Shown here piece by piece: positions 34,755 through 43,791 of a DNA stretch of 64,000 nucleotides. The notes under the pieces are model-generated. The model searched no databases, was not told the origin of the DNA, and saw only the letters and a program-made list of their open reading frames with translations. Position 1 is the stretch's first letter, and every line of letters starts with the position of its first letter. The position numbers were made by a program, and so were the translations under genes. Source of the stretch: UBA6168 sp039819485 (GTDB lineage: Bacteria; Bacteroidota; Bacteroidia; Chitinophagales; Saprospiraceae); assembly GCA_039819485.1 (NCBI GenBank), contig JBCBRY010000028.1, positions 1-64,000 on the forward strand. The letters are read 5' to 3'.

Positions 34755-37693
34755 GTTTTGCCTAACAGTACAGGGATGACTAGTCTAACCGTAAATCCTT
34801 TTCCATCTTTGTTTTCCTCTAGTAAAATAGAAGCCTTTCCGTTCTCGGATTTTTCATTGAACAAACGGATGCGTTCCGATACAATGTCTAGTCCAAAGGA
34901 CATTTTTTTGTCGCCTTTCTGCAATTCTTTTTTACTTGTTCCGGACAGGCCCTTGCCATTGTCCTGAACCATGATTTCGAGGGTATTGTCTTTTGCTAGA
35001 GGAGAGAACAAAATATTCAAGTTTCCCTTGCGGCCAATACCTTTGAATCCATGGTTGATGCTGTTCTCTATGAGGGGTTGGATAAGGAACGGGGGAACCA
35101 TAAGGCACTCCGTATCCAGGCCACTTGGAACCTCGATGTTGTAGATGAATCTGTCTGGGAAACGCATGTTCTCCAGTTCGAGGTACGCCCGTACAAATCC
35201 TATTTCTTTATCGAGCCTTACAACCTCCATCCTGGAATGGGCAAGTCCTTGTCTTATCAGCGCTGAAAACCTTGAGAGGAAATGGTTTGCCTTTTCTTTG
35301 TCGTTCTTGAAGATGAAATTCTGCACTGCATTGAGTGCATTGAAAACGAAATGTGGATTCATCTGACTGCGTAAGGCTGAAAGCTCAGCCAATTTAGCCC
35401 TTAGTAGATTCTCCTGAACGGCCCTTCTCTGTCGCTCCTTGTTTCTCTGGTTTTGAGAATGTACAGTTGCTAAGGAAATGACCACCAAAATGGAAAAAGC
35501 GATTGTTCCGATCCTGAACAGGCCCGTTTGAGTAAACAAAGGAAGCACCTCAAAATGGTATTCGGCTGGTTCGCCCCAATTTCCTTCTCTGTTCTTGGCC
35601 CTGACCTGGAAGGAATACTTTCCGGGCGGTATGTCGGTAAAGTTGACATTTCGCTCTGTAGATTCTATCCAGGTGTCAGCAATCGCGCCATCCTTCTGCA
35701 ACTGGTAGCTATAAAAAGGAGAATTTAGCTGTTTGCTGTGTGAGATTCCGGTAAAGCCGAATACAAAGTCGTTATTTAGAGGAGGAAATTTGTATTCAAC
35801 ACTATCTCTATAGTTCCCCCCTTTGGATGTCACATGATCAAGCACCGTTACCGGGAAAGGTTGTGGTCTATCGAGGGCCGATCTGTGAAAGTAGGCAACC
35901 CCCTTATCGGTGGCAACCCACAGATGTCCATTCCAATCAGTTACATCGTAGATGTAATTGGAAGGAAGGCCGTCTTTTGTAGAATAGCTCTTGACGTTGT
36001 TGACTGTTGGAAACCCTCCGGCTTCCAGGTCTATATAGGACAGGCCATTATTCGTGGCAACCCACAAAGCCGTATCTGCTACCATATGGATTCGGTTGAT
36101 GATGTTACTGGCGAGACCTTCTTTTGTTGATATGTTCGTGATGCTGTCTCCATCAACGTTTAAAATGCCATTCCCAGCAGTGCCGACCCAAATGTTACCG
36201 GCAGATCGAGCCTTCAGGTCAGTGATTCTGGCGTCAGAGCAGAAATGGTCGTCAAGTGTTTTGCTCAAAACCCTGTCTGTCTGCCATGAAAATTGATAAA
36301 GGCCCTTAATCGTACCTATCCATACAATGCCCTGGCTGTCTTCCTCAAGACAAGTCGATTTACCATAAGGCAGGGCTCCTTTATAAAAAATGCTATCGCC
36401 TTTATGATTCTTTATGCTGAACCCTTTTGGCGACCCACAAAAGAGGCTCCCATCACTCAGTTCATGGAACAGGTTCAGGTCTGTCCATATGTTGAGGTTG
36501 ATGCTGTCAGATTTCACCGCCAAAGGACCGTTGCCATTATCTGTTATGTATTTTTTCCATAACCTGCCCGAGCCATCTGAACTGACAGGGATAGCCTTAA
36601 CCTGATGGCCGTTATTCGCTAAAAGGACTGGTGAAACAAGTAGATTGCTGTCAACTGAATACACATTTCCGTTTGACGTACCGAACACCAAGAACCTGCC
36701 AACAGTCGCAAAACACATAACCTTTTCCTTATAAACAGGGTGGTTTTCCTCCAACAACCTTTTGACATCAAAAGATGGAATTTGCAGCACACCTTTTTCC
36801 AAAGTACTGACCCAATGGTTGCCTTCTGTATCCAATGATATCCCGGTGGGTGTCACCCCTTTAAAATAAATTTCTTCCGGCCCCTTATCAAGCCCGGATC
36901 TGAAGCGGTAAAGGCCATCGCCGGTACATGCCCAAATAGTTCCTTCAGGGTCGGCTGTGAAATTGTTTACTATCGTTTCAAAGGTGTACTCTTCCAGCTT
37001 TCCGGTGCCAGGCTTCAGGCTGAATATTGTATTGCCAGATGAGCAGACCAACGTACCGTCGAATCCTTCTTTGGCGGGTGCTGTACGTTCACCATCAATC
37101 GAGAGAAAATATCCATTGCCTACTTTGAATAATTCGCAAGAATCCCTTTTTCGGCCAGTACAATCAGACACTTTAATTGCTTCCAATTGGCTGAGCTCGC
37201 CCGTAGTCGTGTCCATTGAATAGAAAGAGCTTGCAATGTGCGAGAGAAAGTAGGGATAACAACCGAAAAATATGTTTTGCCCATCAAAGGAGATATGCTC
37301 TAACCATGAGTGCGGGTTTAACTCAAATAATTTGTGATTGAATTTGAAAGGACGAAAGGCCCTTCCTTTAAACACCGTGAGCGAGCCATCGAAGCCTGTG
37401 AACCAAAGCCCCCCTTGCTTATCCTCGTGGATTTCGAAATTTGTGTTGAAAGCAATCCCGTTCGCTGTGGTATAGGTTTGGAATTCATGACCGTTATAGG
37501 TGCAAATGCCCCTGTCAGTCAAAATCCAAATACGGTTGTTCTTGTCGGTATGAACATCATACGTTTCAGGACTTGGGAGGCCATGTGCTGTGTCATAAGT
37601 CAGATAGTATGGATTCTGCTGGGCAATGGAAAATGAGTAATATAAAATGCCCATCAACAAAAAGGCAAGAGAGCGAGTGTTAGACCTATACAT
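34751..37693 (-). CDS. Two-component-propeller sensor kinase (Reg_prop, Y_Y_Y, His_kinase)
   Basis: 980 residues. Signal/anchor about 1-24 (SLAFLLMGILYYSFSIAQQ). Periplasmic seven-bladed-type regulator propeller about 27-640 with repeated D..G.IW..T..G...Y motifs (DKNNRIWILTDRGICTYNG; EDSQGIVWIGTIKGLYQF). Y_Y_Y domain about 650-715 (PPGKYSFQVRAKNREGNWG). Transmembrane helix about 720-740 (IGTIAFSILVVISLATV). His_kinase motif NPHFVFNALNAVQNFI, then an HATPase domain (LIQPLIENSINHGF; DNGKGL; FGLDIVSERIRLF). Related propeller receptors are best known as hybrid glycan sensors of Bacteroides; here the output is a separate LytTR regulator. The ligand is unknown. Confidence 0.95.
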   Translation of the reverse strand: MYRSNTRSLAFLLMGILYYSFSIAQQNPYYLTYDTAHGLPSPETYDVHTDKNNRIWILTDRGICTYNGHEFQTYTTANGIAFNTNFEIHEDKQGGLWFTGFDGSLTVFKGRAFRPFKFNHKLFELNPHSWLEHISFDGQNIFFGCYPYFLSHIASSFYSMDTTTGELSQLEAIKVSDCTGRKRDSCELFKVGNGYFLSIDGERTAPAKEGFDGTLVCSSGNTIFSLKPGTGKLEEYTFETIVNNFTADPEGTIWACTGDGLYRFRSGLDKGPEEIYFKGVTPTGISLDTEGNHWVSTLEKGVLQIPSFDVKRLLEENHPVYKEKVMCFATVGRFLVFGTSNGNVYSVDSNLLVSPVLLANNGHQVKAIPVSSDGSGRLWKKYITDNGNGPLAVKSDSINLNIWTDLNLFHELSDGSLFCGSPKGFSIKNHKGDSIFYKGALPYGKSTCLEEDSQGIVWIGTIKGLYQFSWQTDRVLSKTLDDHFCSDARITDLKARSAGNIWVGTAGNGILNVDGDSITNISTKEGLASNIINRIHMVADTALWVATNNGLSYIDLEAGGFPTVNNVKSYSTKDGLPSNYIYDVTDWNGHLWVATDKGVAYFHRSALDRPQPFPVTVLDHVTSKGGNYRDSVEYKFPPLNNDFVFGFTGISHSKQLNSPFYSYQLQKDGAIADTWIESTERNVNFTDIPPGKYSFQVRAKNREGNWGEPAEYHFEVLPLFTQTGLFRIGTIAFSILVVISLATVHSQNQRNKERQRRAVQENLLRAKLAELSALRSQMNPHFVFNALNAVQNFIFKNDKEKANHFLSRFSALIRQGLAHSRMEVVRLDKEIGFVRAYLELENMRFPDRFIYNIEVPSGLDTECLMVPPFLIQPLIENSINHGFKGIGRKGNLNILFSPLAKDNTLEIMVQDNGKGLSGTSKKELQKGDKKMSFGLDIVSERIRLFNEKSENGKASILLEENKDGKGFTVRLVIPVLLGKT

Positions 37694-37990
37694 GAAAATA
37701 GTTGTTGTTCACAAGTGGAAAAAATCTGCACTAAAGGTAGGAACGGAATAAAAGCGTTTTTATGTGAACGCGTCCAGTTAAAAAAATGACTGATAGTCTA
37801 CAGCTGCATCAAAAAATCGAATGTTATTTAAGGTTCAGTATACTCTTTACTTCTTGCACCCTTATTGCGTTGTTTCCTGGGCACATCTTCAATCATTGTA
37901 TTTTCGATGCATTGATGACGATGACAAAGGGTTTGGGAGCAAAAGTTTTAGCTCTTTCGAAAAGAGCTATTTTGAACTGCGATAAAGGCT

Positions 37991-38752
37991 TCATTTCCCC
38001 AACTCCCCAAAACCCGCCAACCAGGCCTCTTTCATCAAATATGCCCCCGCCAGGGAAGGGTGGACTCCATCCGGACACCAATAGTCCACTGGTGCGACTT
38101 TTAATGCTTCTTCAAAAATGCTGTGATAGGGGAGGAAAACGGCACCCATGTCATTGGCGACGGCTTTGCAGACATGGCGGTAATCATGGAAAGCGTCCCA
38201 GCGCTCATTGATGGCGGAGCCTCCGGTTACTGCGAAAGGTTCACCGATGATGAGCTGTATCTGCGGCAATTCCTTTTTTGTTCTCGCCAGTAATTTGCGT
38301 AGGTCGTTTTCATAAGTCTCTACCGTGCCATTATAACCCCAGTCGAGCGTATGCCAATAGTCATTGACACCAATGAGCAGGCTGAGTACATCCGGTTGCA
38401 GTTGGAGGCAGTCATCCTCCCAGCGGTCCGCCAACTGGAAGACTTTGTGGCCGCTTATTCCCCGGTTGTAGCAGTGATAATCTTTTTTTGGGTATTTGCC
38501 CAAAAGGTGGGTAACGATGTGGTGAACATAACCACCGCCCATGCCGGAGCCTTCGTTGGCATAATACCGGCCGCGGTCTCTTCCCGCATCGGTGATGCTA
38601 TCCCCTTGAAAAAGGATGGTCGGTCCTTTGGCGGAAAATTCATTTCCGCTTGGTATGAAATGTTGGTTGGCTGCCTTTACCAGATCCGGAATCACAGCGG
38701 AGCTGAACGAGGTCATGGCAGAAAGACGGAGAAAGTGGCGGCGAGTGGTCAT
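37991..38752 (-). CDS. SGNH/GDSL-family hydrolase with Tat-like signal
   Basis: 253 residues from the ATG at 38752 (MTTRRHFLRLSAMTSFSSAV); the open frame extends 46 codons upstream but the RR signal marks the true start. SGNH blocks: nucleophile Ser in FQGDSITD (block I), Gly in CYNRGISGHK (block II), Asn in LLIGVNDYWHT (block III), and DGVHPSLAG with Asp and His of the catalytic triad (block V). It is a periplasmic or exported esterase, perhaps acting on acetylated or other esterified polysaccharides. It may be the last gene of the transcript coming from the kinase at 41330, or independent. Confidence 0.92.
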   Translation of the reverse strand: MTTRRHFLRLSAMTSFSSAVIPDLVKAANQHFIPSGNEFSAKGPTILFQGDSITDAGRDRGRYYANEGSGMGGGYVHHIVTHLLGKYPKKDYHCYNRGISGHKVFQLADRWEDDCLQLQPDVLSLLIGVNDYWHTLDWGYNGTVETYENDLRKLLARTKKELPQIQLIIGEPFAVTGGSAINERWDAFHDYRHVCKAVANDMGAVFLPYHSIFEEALKVAPVDYWCPDGVHPSLAGAYLMKEAWLAGFGELGK

Positions 38753-38846
38753 GTTACTTAATTTTTCGTTCGGCCAAACATACGAAAAGTATCGACAAAG
38801 ACTCTTTGGCATCTTCTGTCGAAAATACTTCGCCCGTACAATGACA

Positions 38847-38911
38847 GAAGCCCTCCGCAACTGCGAAGGGCTTCCAATTTTAAATATCATCTAAATCGGC
38901 CGGAGGGCCGA
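38847..38911. terminator. Two stem-loops after the Cys-rich peptide gene
   Basis: Stem 1: GAAGCCCTCCGCA (38847-38859) / TGCGAAGGGCTTC (38862-38874). Stem 2: TCGGCC / GGCCGA (38896-38911), directly beyond the stop codon of the 37-residue peptide. Neither has a strong T-run on the minus strand, so they are weak or factor-assisted terminators; stem 1 is followed by CAATTTT on the plus strand. Confidence 0.5.
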
Positions 38912-38917
38912 ATTGAT

Positions 38918-39031
38918 TTAACACCAAGGGCAGCAACCCGGCGTACAGATACCACCACAGCATTCGCTGATGATACCATATGCCAATCCTAAAAATGCGG
39001 TGATGCCGAGGCCAATAATTACTTTTTTCAT
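38918..39031 (-). CDS. 37-residue Cys-rich membrane-anchored or exported peptide
   Basis: ATG at 39031 to TAA at 38918. The N-terminal part MKKVIIGLGITAFLGLAYG is a hydrophobic signal/anchor; the C-terminal part ECCGGICTPGCCPWC holds six Cys in 15 residues (two CC pairs). The contrast between a clean signal-like segment and a compact Cys-rich end makes chance unlikely. Such ends bind metal ions (copper, zinc, iron-sulfur) or form disulfide knots. It follows a 116-residue Cys-rich secreted-protein gene by 84 bases and a LytTR two-component pair upstream on the same strand. No family recognised. Confidence 0.6.
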   Translation of the reverse strand: MKKVIIGLGITAFLGLAYGIISECCGGICTPGCCPWC

Positions 39032-39115
39032 GATAAAAAATGTTTTGCTCCCTTTTTTCATGTTTTTCTTTGAAACATCAAAAAAGAGATTTTAAAAAAT
39101 GGTTGTCTTAAAATG

Positions 39116-39466
39116 TTAGGTGAAAAAAGAAAAATCGGGCGGGTGGAAACACTCTGAGATGAAAGTTGAAGATAATACTGCAGTACGTTCGTCCGGTCGG
39201 ACATTTTCGAGGTCAAACTCTGGCAAGTCTATTACATAAGGAGTTGAAAATCCGGCAAAAGCTAAAAAGCAACACTGGAAGGATGGGCAGCATTGGCGGA
39301 TCGGATTTTCGTCTGAATCTTCTTCCAGGGGCGTACAAGTCGATTCGCCGGCCCCGCAAACGGAAACGCCACACACGCCAACCAGGGTTTTGCAGGCCAG
39401 GTCCCAGATGGGCTGGGTGGAGGCCAGCAGCGTAGTCAGTGATAATATCAGGAAGAAAAATCGCAT
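39116..39466 (-). CDS. Cys-rich secreted protein (116 residues)
   Basis: Signal peptide MRFFFLILSLTTLLASTQ, then nine Cys concentrated in residues 25-66 (ACKTLVGVCGVSVCGAGEST and RQCCPSFQCC) and one more near the C-terminus (SECFHPPDF). An acidic patch LEEDSDENP separates the Cys groups. The layout is reminiscent of small exported proteins with CC..F.CC motifs that accompany heavy-metal efflux genes in Bacteroidota (DUF6660-like), but no efflux genes are here and the likeness is only in pattern. It lies 97 bases below the LytTR regulator at 39564-40301, on the same strand. Confidence 0.65.
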   Translation of the reverse strand: MRFFFLILSLTTLLASTQPIWDLACKTLVGVCGVSVCGAGESTCTPLEEDSDENPIRQCCPSFQCCFLAFAGFSTPYVIDLPEFDLENVRPDERTAVLSSTFISECFHPPDFSFFT

Positions 39467-39563
39467 TAGGCATGCAAGGTCGGAGGATATTTTTAGAAAG
39501 GCAAATTATTCAGCGTAATTTTACGATGAACGGTAGAGGTTATTGGAAATTTCCCTACTGGTT

Positions 39564-40301
39564 TTACCATCCCAGGCCCTTCTCTTTGATCTTCGCCAAA
39601 AAGCCGTCCCTTTGACCCTTGCTGACCGGTAGTTTATGAGTATCAATTTTGACCTGGTTGCCTTCGATGCTGTCGATCCGGTCGATATTGATGATGTAGG
39701 ACCGGTGGGTACGGTAAAATTTTTCCTTTGGAAGGGCTGCCTCCAACTGGCTCATCGACATCAACGTGACCACCCGTTCTTTTGCCGTATGGATGCGGAC
39801 ATACTTCTGCAAAGCTTCGATAAAGAGAATTTCATCAAAAACGACCTTGACAATTTTATAATCAGATTTCACAAAAAAATAATCGGAGGGCAGCGCAGGG
39901 CTGGCCGCAGGGACCACCCGGTTGGAGTCACCAGTGCTTCGTCCGATCCATTCGACCACTTTACTGACTGCTTTAAAAAAACGCTCAAATTCAATGGGCT
40001 TCAACAGGTAGTCCAGTACGTCCAATTCGTAGCCTTCCATGGCATGCTCGGAAAAGGCCGTGGTAAGAACAGTGGCTGGCCGGCTTGGCAATAACCGCAA
40101 TAGCTCCAGCCCTGTGAGGTCGGGCATCTGGATGTCGAGAAAAAGAATATCTGGTTGGTGCTTTTGGAGCGCAAATTTGGCCTCGATGGCGTTTGGACAC
40201 TCTGCCAGTAGTTCTAGGTAGGGTATTTTGGCAATGTAACCGCTTAGCAATTCCCGGGCGAGGGTCTCATCGTCGACTATGATGCAGGTGAATTTTTGCA
40301 T
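39564..40301 (-). CDS. LytTR-family response regulator (pair with 40323-41330 kinase)
   Basis: 245 residues. Receiver domain about 1-118 with acidic pocket Asp10/Asp11, phospho-acceptor Asp56 (FLDIQMPDLTG) and Lys in LDYLLKPIEF. LytTR domain about 142-243 (EILFIEALQKYVRIHTAKER, FYRTHRSYIINIDRIDSIEG, KLPVSKGQRDGFL). It follows the kinase by 21 bases. Downstream on the same strand are two Cys-rich exported products, candidate targets or effectors. Confidence 0.96.
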   Translation of the reverse strand: MQKFTCIIVDDETLARELLSGYIAKIPYLELLAECPNAIEAKFALQKHQPDILFLDIQMPDLTGLELLRLLPSRPATVLTTAFSEHAMEGYELDVLDYLLKPIEFERFFKAVSKVVEWIGRSTGDSNRVVPAASPALPSDYFFVKSDYKIVKVVFDEILFIEALQKYVRIHTAKERVVTLMSMSQLEAALPKEKFYRTHRSYIINIDRIDSIEGNQVKIDTHKLPVSKGQRDGFLAKIKEKGLGW

Positions 40302-40322
40302 ATTTTCATCGGGGGTTTACCC

Positions 40323-41330
40323 CTAAAGTTTTGATAAAAACAACTTCAACTGAATATGGTAGACCCCAGGTTGGCTGGTGGTTGCCAATTGGTGCCTGTC
40401 CGGATAGTTCAGTTCTAACTGCCGTTGGACGTTGGCCAGTCCGACGCCACCGCTACCGGTCGCTGAGGTACTGGTGGCCACACTGTTTTCCGTCGAAAAG
40501 ACAAATTGGCCGTCCGGTTTAATCTCACAACTGACCTTTATGTAGGCATTTTCGTCCTGGTCCATATTGCTGTGTTTGAAACAATTTTCGACAAAGTTGA
40601 TCAATAGGAGGGGGGCGATCTGCCATCCTTTCGGAGCGCCATCCACGTAAAAATCAACGTTTTGCGACCGGGGCTTGCGGAGCAGGTGCAATTCGATGTA
40701 TTGTTTCAGCGTCTCAATTTCTTTTACTAAAGTTACCTGCCCCCCTTGCCCTTCGTACAGCACATACCGCATCAGGGTAGAAAGTTTGGCTACCATGGGA
40801 GCGGCATTTTCGTGTTTTTGCAAAGCCAGCGTATAGATGTTGTTCAGGGTATTGAAGATGAAATGTGGGCTGATCTGAGTGCGCAGGAAATTGAGTTCGG
40901 CGGTCAATTTCTCACTCTGCAAAAGCAGTTTTTGTTCCCGTTCGATCTGCCTTTGCTGAAAGAACCAGTACAGGGTTGAAAGAAGGAAGAAAAGGGAGGT
41001 GTTCAGAACCATCGAAAAGATGTTCCGCCATCCTTCGGCTTCATATAATTGGTACTCGAGGCCGGACAGGCGGAGTACAGCCACATAACCTGCAATCAAA
41101 GCCACTGCGCTCAGGACATACAGCCATTCCCTTTTTTTCTGCAAAAAAGCAGGGATGAGCAACAACAGGTTCAGGTAAACGACGATTGCGTAGGTGGCCA
41201 GTTCCAGCAGCGTTTGGCCAACGGCCTCCCACCAGTTGCCTTCCCAAAAATGATAATCGAAAATAAACAGGTAAATGAACAGCCAAAAGGCGGCATGATC
41301 AAAATGTTTTATGTTTTTCAAATCAAGCAT
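40323..41330 (-). CDS. LytS/YehU-type sensor histidine kinase
   Basis: 335 residues. Four hydrophobic segments in residues about 12-125. His_kinase domain with phospho-acceptor His156 (TQISPHFIFNTLNNIYTLAL), N-box LLLINFVENCFKHS and G-box GGVGLANVQRQLELNY. No periplasmic domain, so the signal is sensed in or near the membrane. Transcribed together with the LytTR regulator. This is the third kinase/LytTR pair within 21 kb. Confidence 0.95.
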   Translation of the reverse strand: MLDLKNIKHFDHAAFWLFIYLFIFDYHFWEGNWWEAVGQTLLELATYAIVVYLNLLLLIPAFLQKKREWLYVLSAVALIAGYVAVLRLSGLEYQLYEAEGWRNIFSMVLNTSLFFLLSTLYWFFQQRQIEREQKLLLQSEKLTAELNFLRTQISPHFIFNTLNNIYTLALQKHENAAPMVAKLSTLMRYVLYEGQGGQVTLVKEIETLKQYIELHLLRKPRSQNVDFYVDGAPKGWQIAPLLLINFVENCFKHSNMDQDENAYIKVSCEIKPDGQFVFSTENSVATSTSATGSGGVGLANVQRQLELNYPDRHQLATTSQPGVYHIQLKLFLSKL

Positions 41331-41610
41331 TGGGTCGGCAGGTGCTATTTCGTTGGTGGATCAAATGTAGCGGCTTTTCGGGCAAATTCACCTTTTTTTC
41401 CTTTAATTGACCGATCGTTTCCTTGAACGACAATTTTGATGGAACGAATGGATTTTAGATAGCTGGCATCCCGTTCGTACCGGCCAGTGGCAGGTTCAGT
41501 CCTTCTTTTATGTCAGTGATGGAATAAACTTTTTATCCCCTTTCGGCCCGTCCAATTTTGTGGGGTCAATTGTTGACAAACCATTTTTTACCCATCAAAA
41601 TTTTTTAAAC

Positions 41611-42789
41611 ATGAAATCATTAAAATTAATGTCCGTTTCCATTTTAGCTTGTTTACTGCTTTTTACCAACTGCAAAAAAGATGATTCTTTACTGAACGAA
41701 ATCAGTCCGGATGTCGAAACCGAGAGGACTTCATCCGGCTCCATGAACAATGGCAAATCATGGAATTCCACTTATTACATGCCGGACGAAACCCAACCGC
41801 ATGAAGGAACCTGGCTGCAGTGGCCGCACCGCTACCAATATGGTAAAACCTTCCGCAACCGCCTGGAGCCAACTTGGGTGGCCATGACCAAAGAGTTGGT
41901 TCAGTCTGAAAAAGTCCACATTATCGCTTATAACCAGAAGGCGAAGAAACGTATTAAAAATAAGCTGACCGAGGCAGGGGTTCCGCTGGCCAATGTTGAT
42001 TTTAAAATATTCAAAACCAACGATGTCTGGGTCCGGGACAACGGCCCTATTTTCGTCGAAGACGCCAGCGGCCAACTTAAGATCGAGGACTGGGGCTTCA
42101 ACGGCTGGGGCTACAAAACTGCCTATGGAAAAGACAACGTGATCCCGAAGTCAGTTGGCAACTCCATCGGTATGCCCGTGGTCAATCTCAATGGTTTTCT
42201 GAACCTTGAGGGAGGTAGCTTCGAAATTGATGGCAATGGTGTTTTCCTGGCAACTAAAAGTGCCATTTTGAACGACAACCGCAATCCCGGCGTATCACAG
42301 GCAGAAGCGGAGGAGATCCTTCACGATATGCTCGGCGTCGAAAAATTTATCTGGCTCGATGGGGTTCCCGGCCTTGATTTGACAGACATGCACATCGATG
42401 GTTTTGCCCGGTTTGGAGACGAAAATACCATTGTCACCATGAACAGTACCGATTTGACCTATTGGGAAGTTCCGCAATCCGACATCAACAAATTGTATGC
42501 GTCAACGGACTTTGACGGAACTCCTTATGACTTTATCTATCTGCCGCTTACGAAAAAGAATGTAAAAACTACTTATGGCAAAAACCTCTGGACCAAAGGC
42601 TCTTACGTGAATTTTTACGTGGCCAATACCAAAGTCCTGGTACCGACCTACAACGATCCGAACGACGCCGTCGCCATTGATATCCTGCAAGGCCTGTATC
42701 CCGACCGGGAAGTGGTGGGCATTGATGTGCGCAATTTGTATGCGAACGGTGGAATGGTACACTGTGTGACGCAGCAGCAGCCAGAATGA
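41611..42789 (+). CDS. Agmatine deiminase-family lipoprotein (PAD_porph)
   Basis: 392 residues from the ATG at 41611 (MKSLKLMSVSILACLLLFTN, Cys21 in a lipobox-like LLLFTNCKK); an in-frame ATG 51 bases upstream is less likely. The catalytic body shows guanidino-group hydrolase motifs: NDVWVRDNGPIF, LEGGSFEIDGNGVF, LTDMHIDGFARFGDE and the C-terminal catalytic Cys in GGMVHCVTQQQP. Cytosolic AguA hydrolyses agmatine to N-carbamoylputrescine; the porphyromonad-type family also includes secreted peptidyl-arginine deiminases. A lipoprotein signal puts this copy in the envelope, so an extracellular arginine/agmatine-type substrate is plausible. Confidence 0.9.
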   Translation: MKSLKLMSVSILACLLLFTNCKKDDSLLNEISPDVETERTSSGSMNNGKSWNSTYYMPDETQPHEGTWLQWPHRYQYGKTFRNRLEPTWVAMTKELVQSEKVHIIAYNQKAKKRIKNKLTEAGVPLANVDFKIFKTNDVWVRDNGPIFVEDASGQLKIEDWGFNGWGYKTAYGKDNVIPKSVGNSIGMPVVNLNGFLNLEGGSFEIDGNGVFLATKSAILNDNRNPGVSQAEAEEILHDMLGVEKFIWLDGVPGLDLTDMHIDGFARFGDENTIVTMNSTDLTYWEVPQSDINKLYASTDFDGTPYDFIYLPLTKKNVKTTYGKNLWTKGSYVNFYVANTKVLVPTYNDPNDAVAIDILQGLYPDREVVGIDVRNLYANGGMVHCVTQQQPE

Positions 42790-42827
42790 TGTGAAAATAA
42801 AAGAGGGGTTTAAGGTAACCCTTCTTT

Positions 42828-42872
42828 CGATTTCGCTGGATCCCGAAGCGAGATCGGGACCCAGCGAAATCG
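42828..42872. repeat. Long hairpin between converging genes
   Basis: Arms CGATTTCGCTGGATCCCGA (42828-42846) and TCGGGACCCAGCGAAATCG (42854-42872), 19 bp with one mismatch, between the ends of the agmatine-deiminase and AraC genes. Likely a bidirectional terminator or a dispersed REP-like element; no T-run on either side. Confidence 0.75.
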
Positions 42873-42966
42873 ACGTCTTAAGCCTGAAAATCAGCTGATT
42901 TGAGCCGATTCAAAAATTCGGGACGATTCATGTTTGTCCGTACTTGTCAGGTTTGCTTTGTCTATT

Positions 42967-43791
42967 TCAATGATCTTTATTTCGAAAGAGGGTAGGGGGC
43001 GTACCGGTGCGGGAGCGGAAAAAATTACTGAATGATTGCACATCGTTGAAATTGATTTTATCCGCAATTTCCTGGATGCTTTTATCCGTGTATTTCAGCA
43101 GGCGTTTGGCCTCCAGCAGGCGGCGTTGGTTGATGATCTGGAGAGGAGATCGGTCGATGTATTTTTTGAAAATATTGGAAAGCGTTTTGGGGGACTTGTG
43201 CAGCAACCGGGCATAGTCAGATACCTTGGTCAAAGACCTGAAGTGCTGATCCACCAGATAGTTGAATTCCCGGATCAAGCCTACACTGACATTGTCGGTT
43301 GGCAGGTTGTTGTTTTCCTTTTTGTAGATGCGGATGCAGAGGATCAAAAAGCGCCGCAGCAGCGCTCGCAGCATTTCCAGTTTGAAATGATCTGTCTCCT
43401 CCATTTCCATTACAAAAACTTCCCAGATAGATTGGAACAGGGTGAGCTTCTCTTGCGGAATCTCTATTTTCGGCACATGCGACATGCCATAAAACAAGAG
43501 GCCCTTGCACCCCGTTTCGTCATTGTCGTTGACGCAGTAAAAAAGGCGGTTGAACTGGATCACGTTGAATTTCTCAAACTCAAAATCATCAATTTGGTAA
43601 AACTCGGTCAGGAAAATAACGCAGTTTTGATCGATGGTGACCAGTTCGTTGTCAATGCGAAAGCGGGCTGGCTGCCCGGTATTCCAAATAACACTCAGCC
43701 CTGTTTTCAGGTCGTTGTTGAACATGTACCGCCGCTCGGGAAAGATGGTCGAAATGAAGATGGTCTCGTTGATTTTGCTTTCGAATTTCAT
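42967..43791 (-). CDS. AraC-family transcriptional regulator
   Basis: 274 residues. The N-terminal half (about 1-150) is a cupin-like sensing domain (FRIDNELVTIDQNCVIFLTE). The C-terminal part about 165-272 is the AraC double HTH: VDQHFRSLTKVSDYARLLHK, SPKTLSNIFKKYIDRSPLQI, LLKYTDKSIQEIADKINFND, then FSNFFRSRTGTPPTLFR. It converges with the agmatine-deiminase gene. The target is unknown; single-gene unit. Confidence 0.95.
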   Translation of the reverse strand: MKFESKINETIFISTIFPERRYMFNNDLKTGLSVIWNTGQPARFRIDNELVTIDQNCVIFLTEFYQIDDFEFEKFNVIQFNRLFYCVNDNDETGCKGLLFYGMSHVPKIEIPQEKLTLFQSIWEVFVMEMEETDHFKLEMLRALLRRFLILCIRIYKKENNNLPTDNVSVGLIREFNYLVDQHFRSLTKVSDYARLLHKSPKTLSNIFKKYIDRSPLQIINQRRLLEAKRLLKYTDKSIQEIADKINFNDVQSFSNFFRSRTGTPPTLFRNKDH

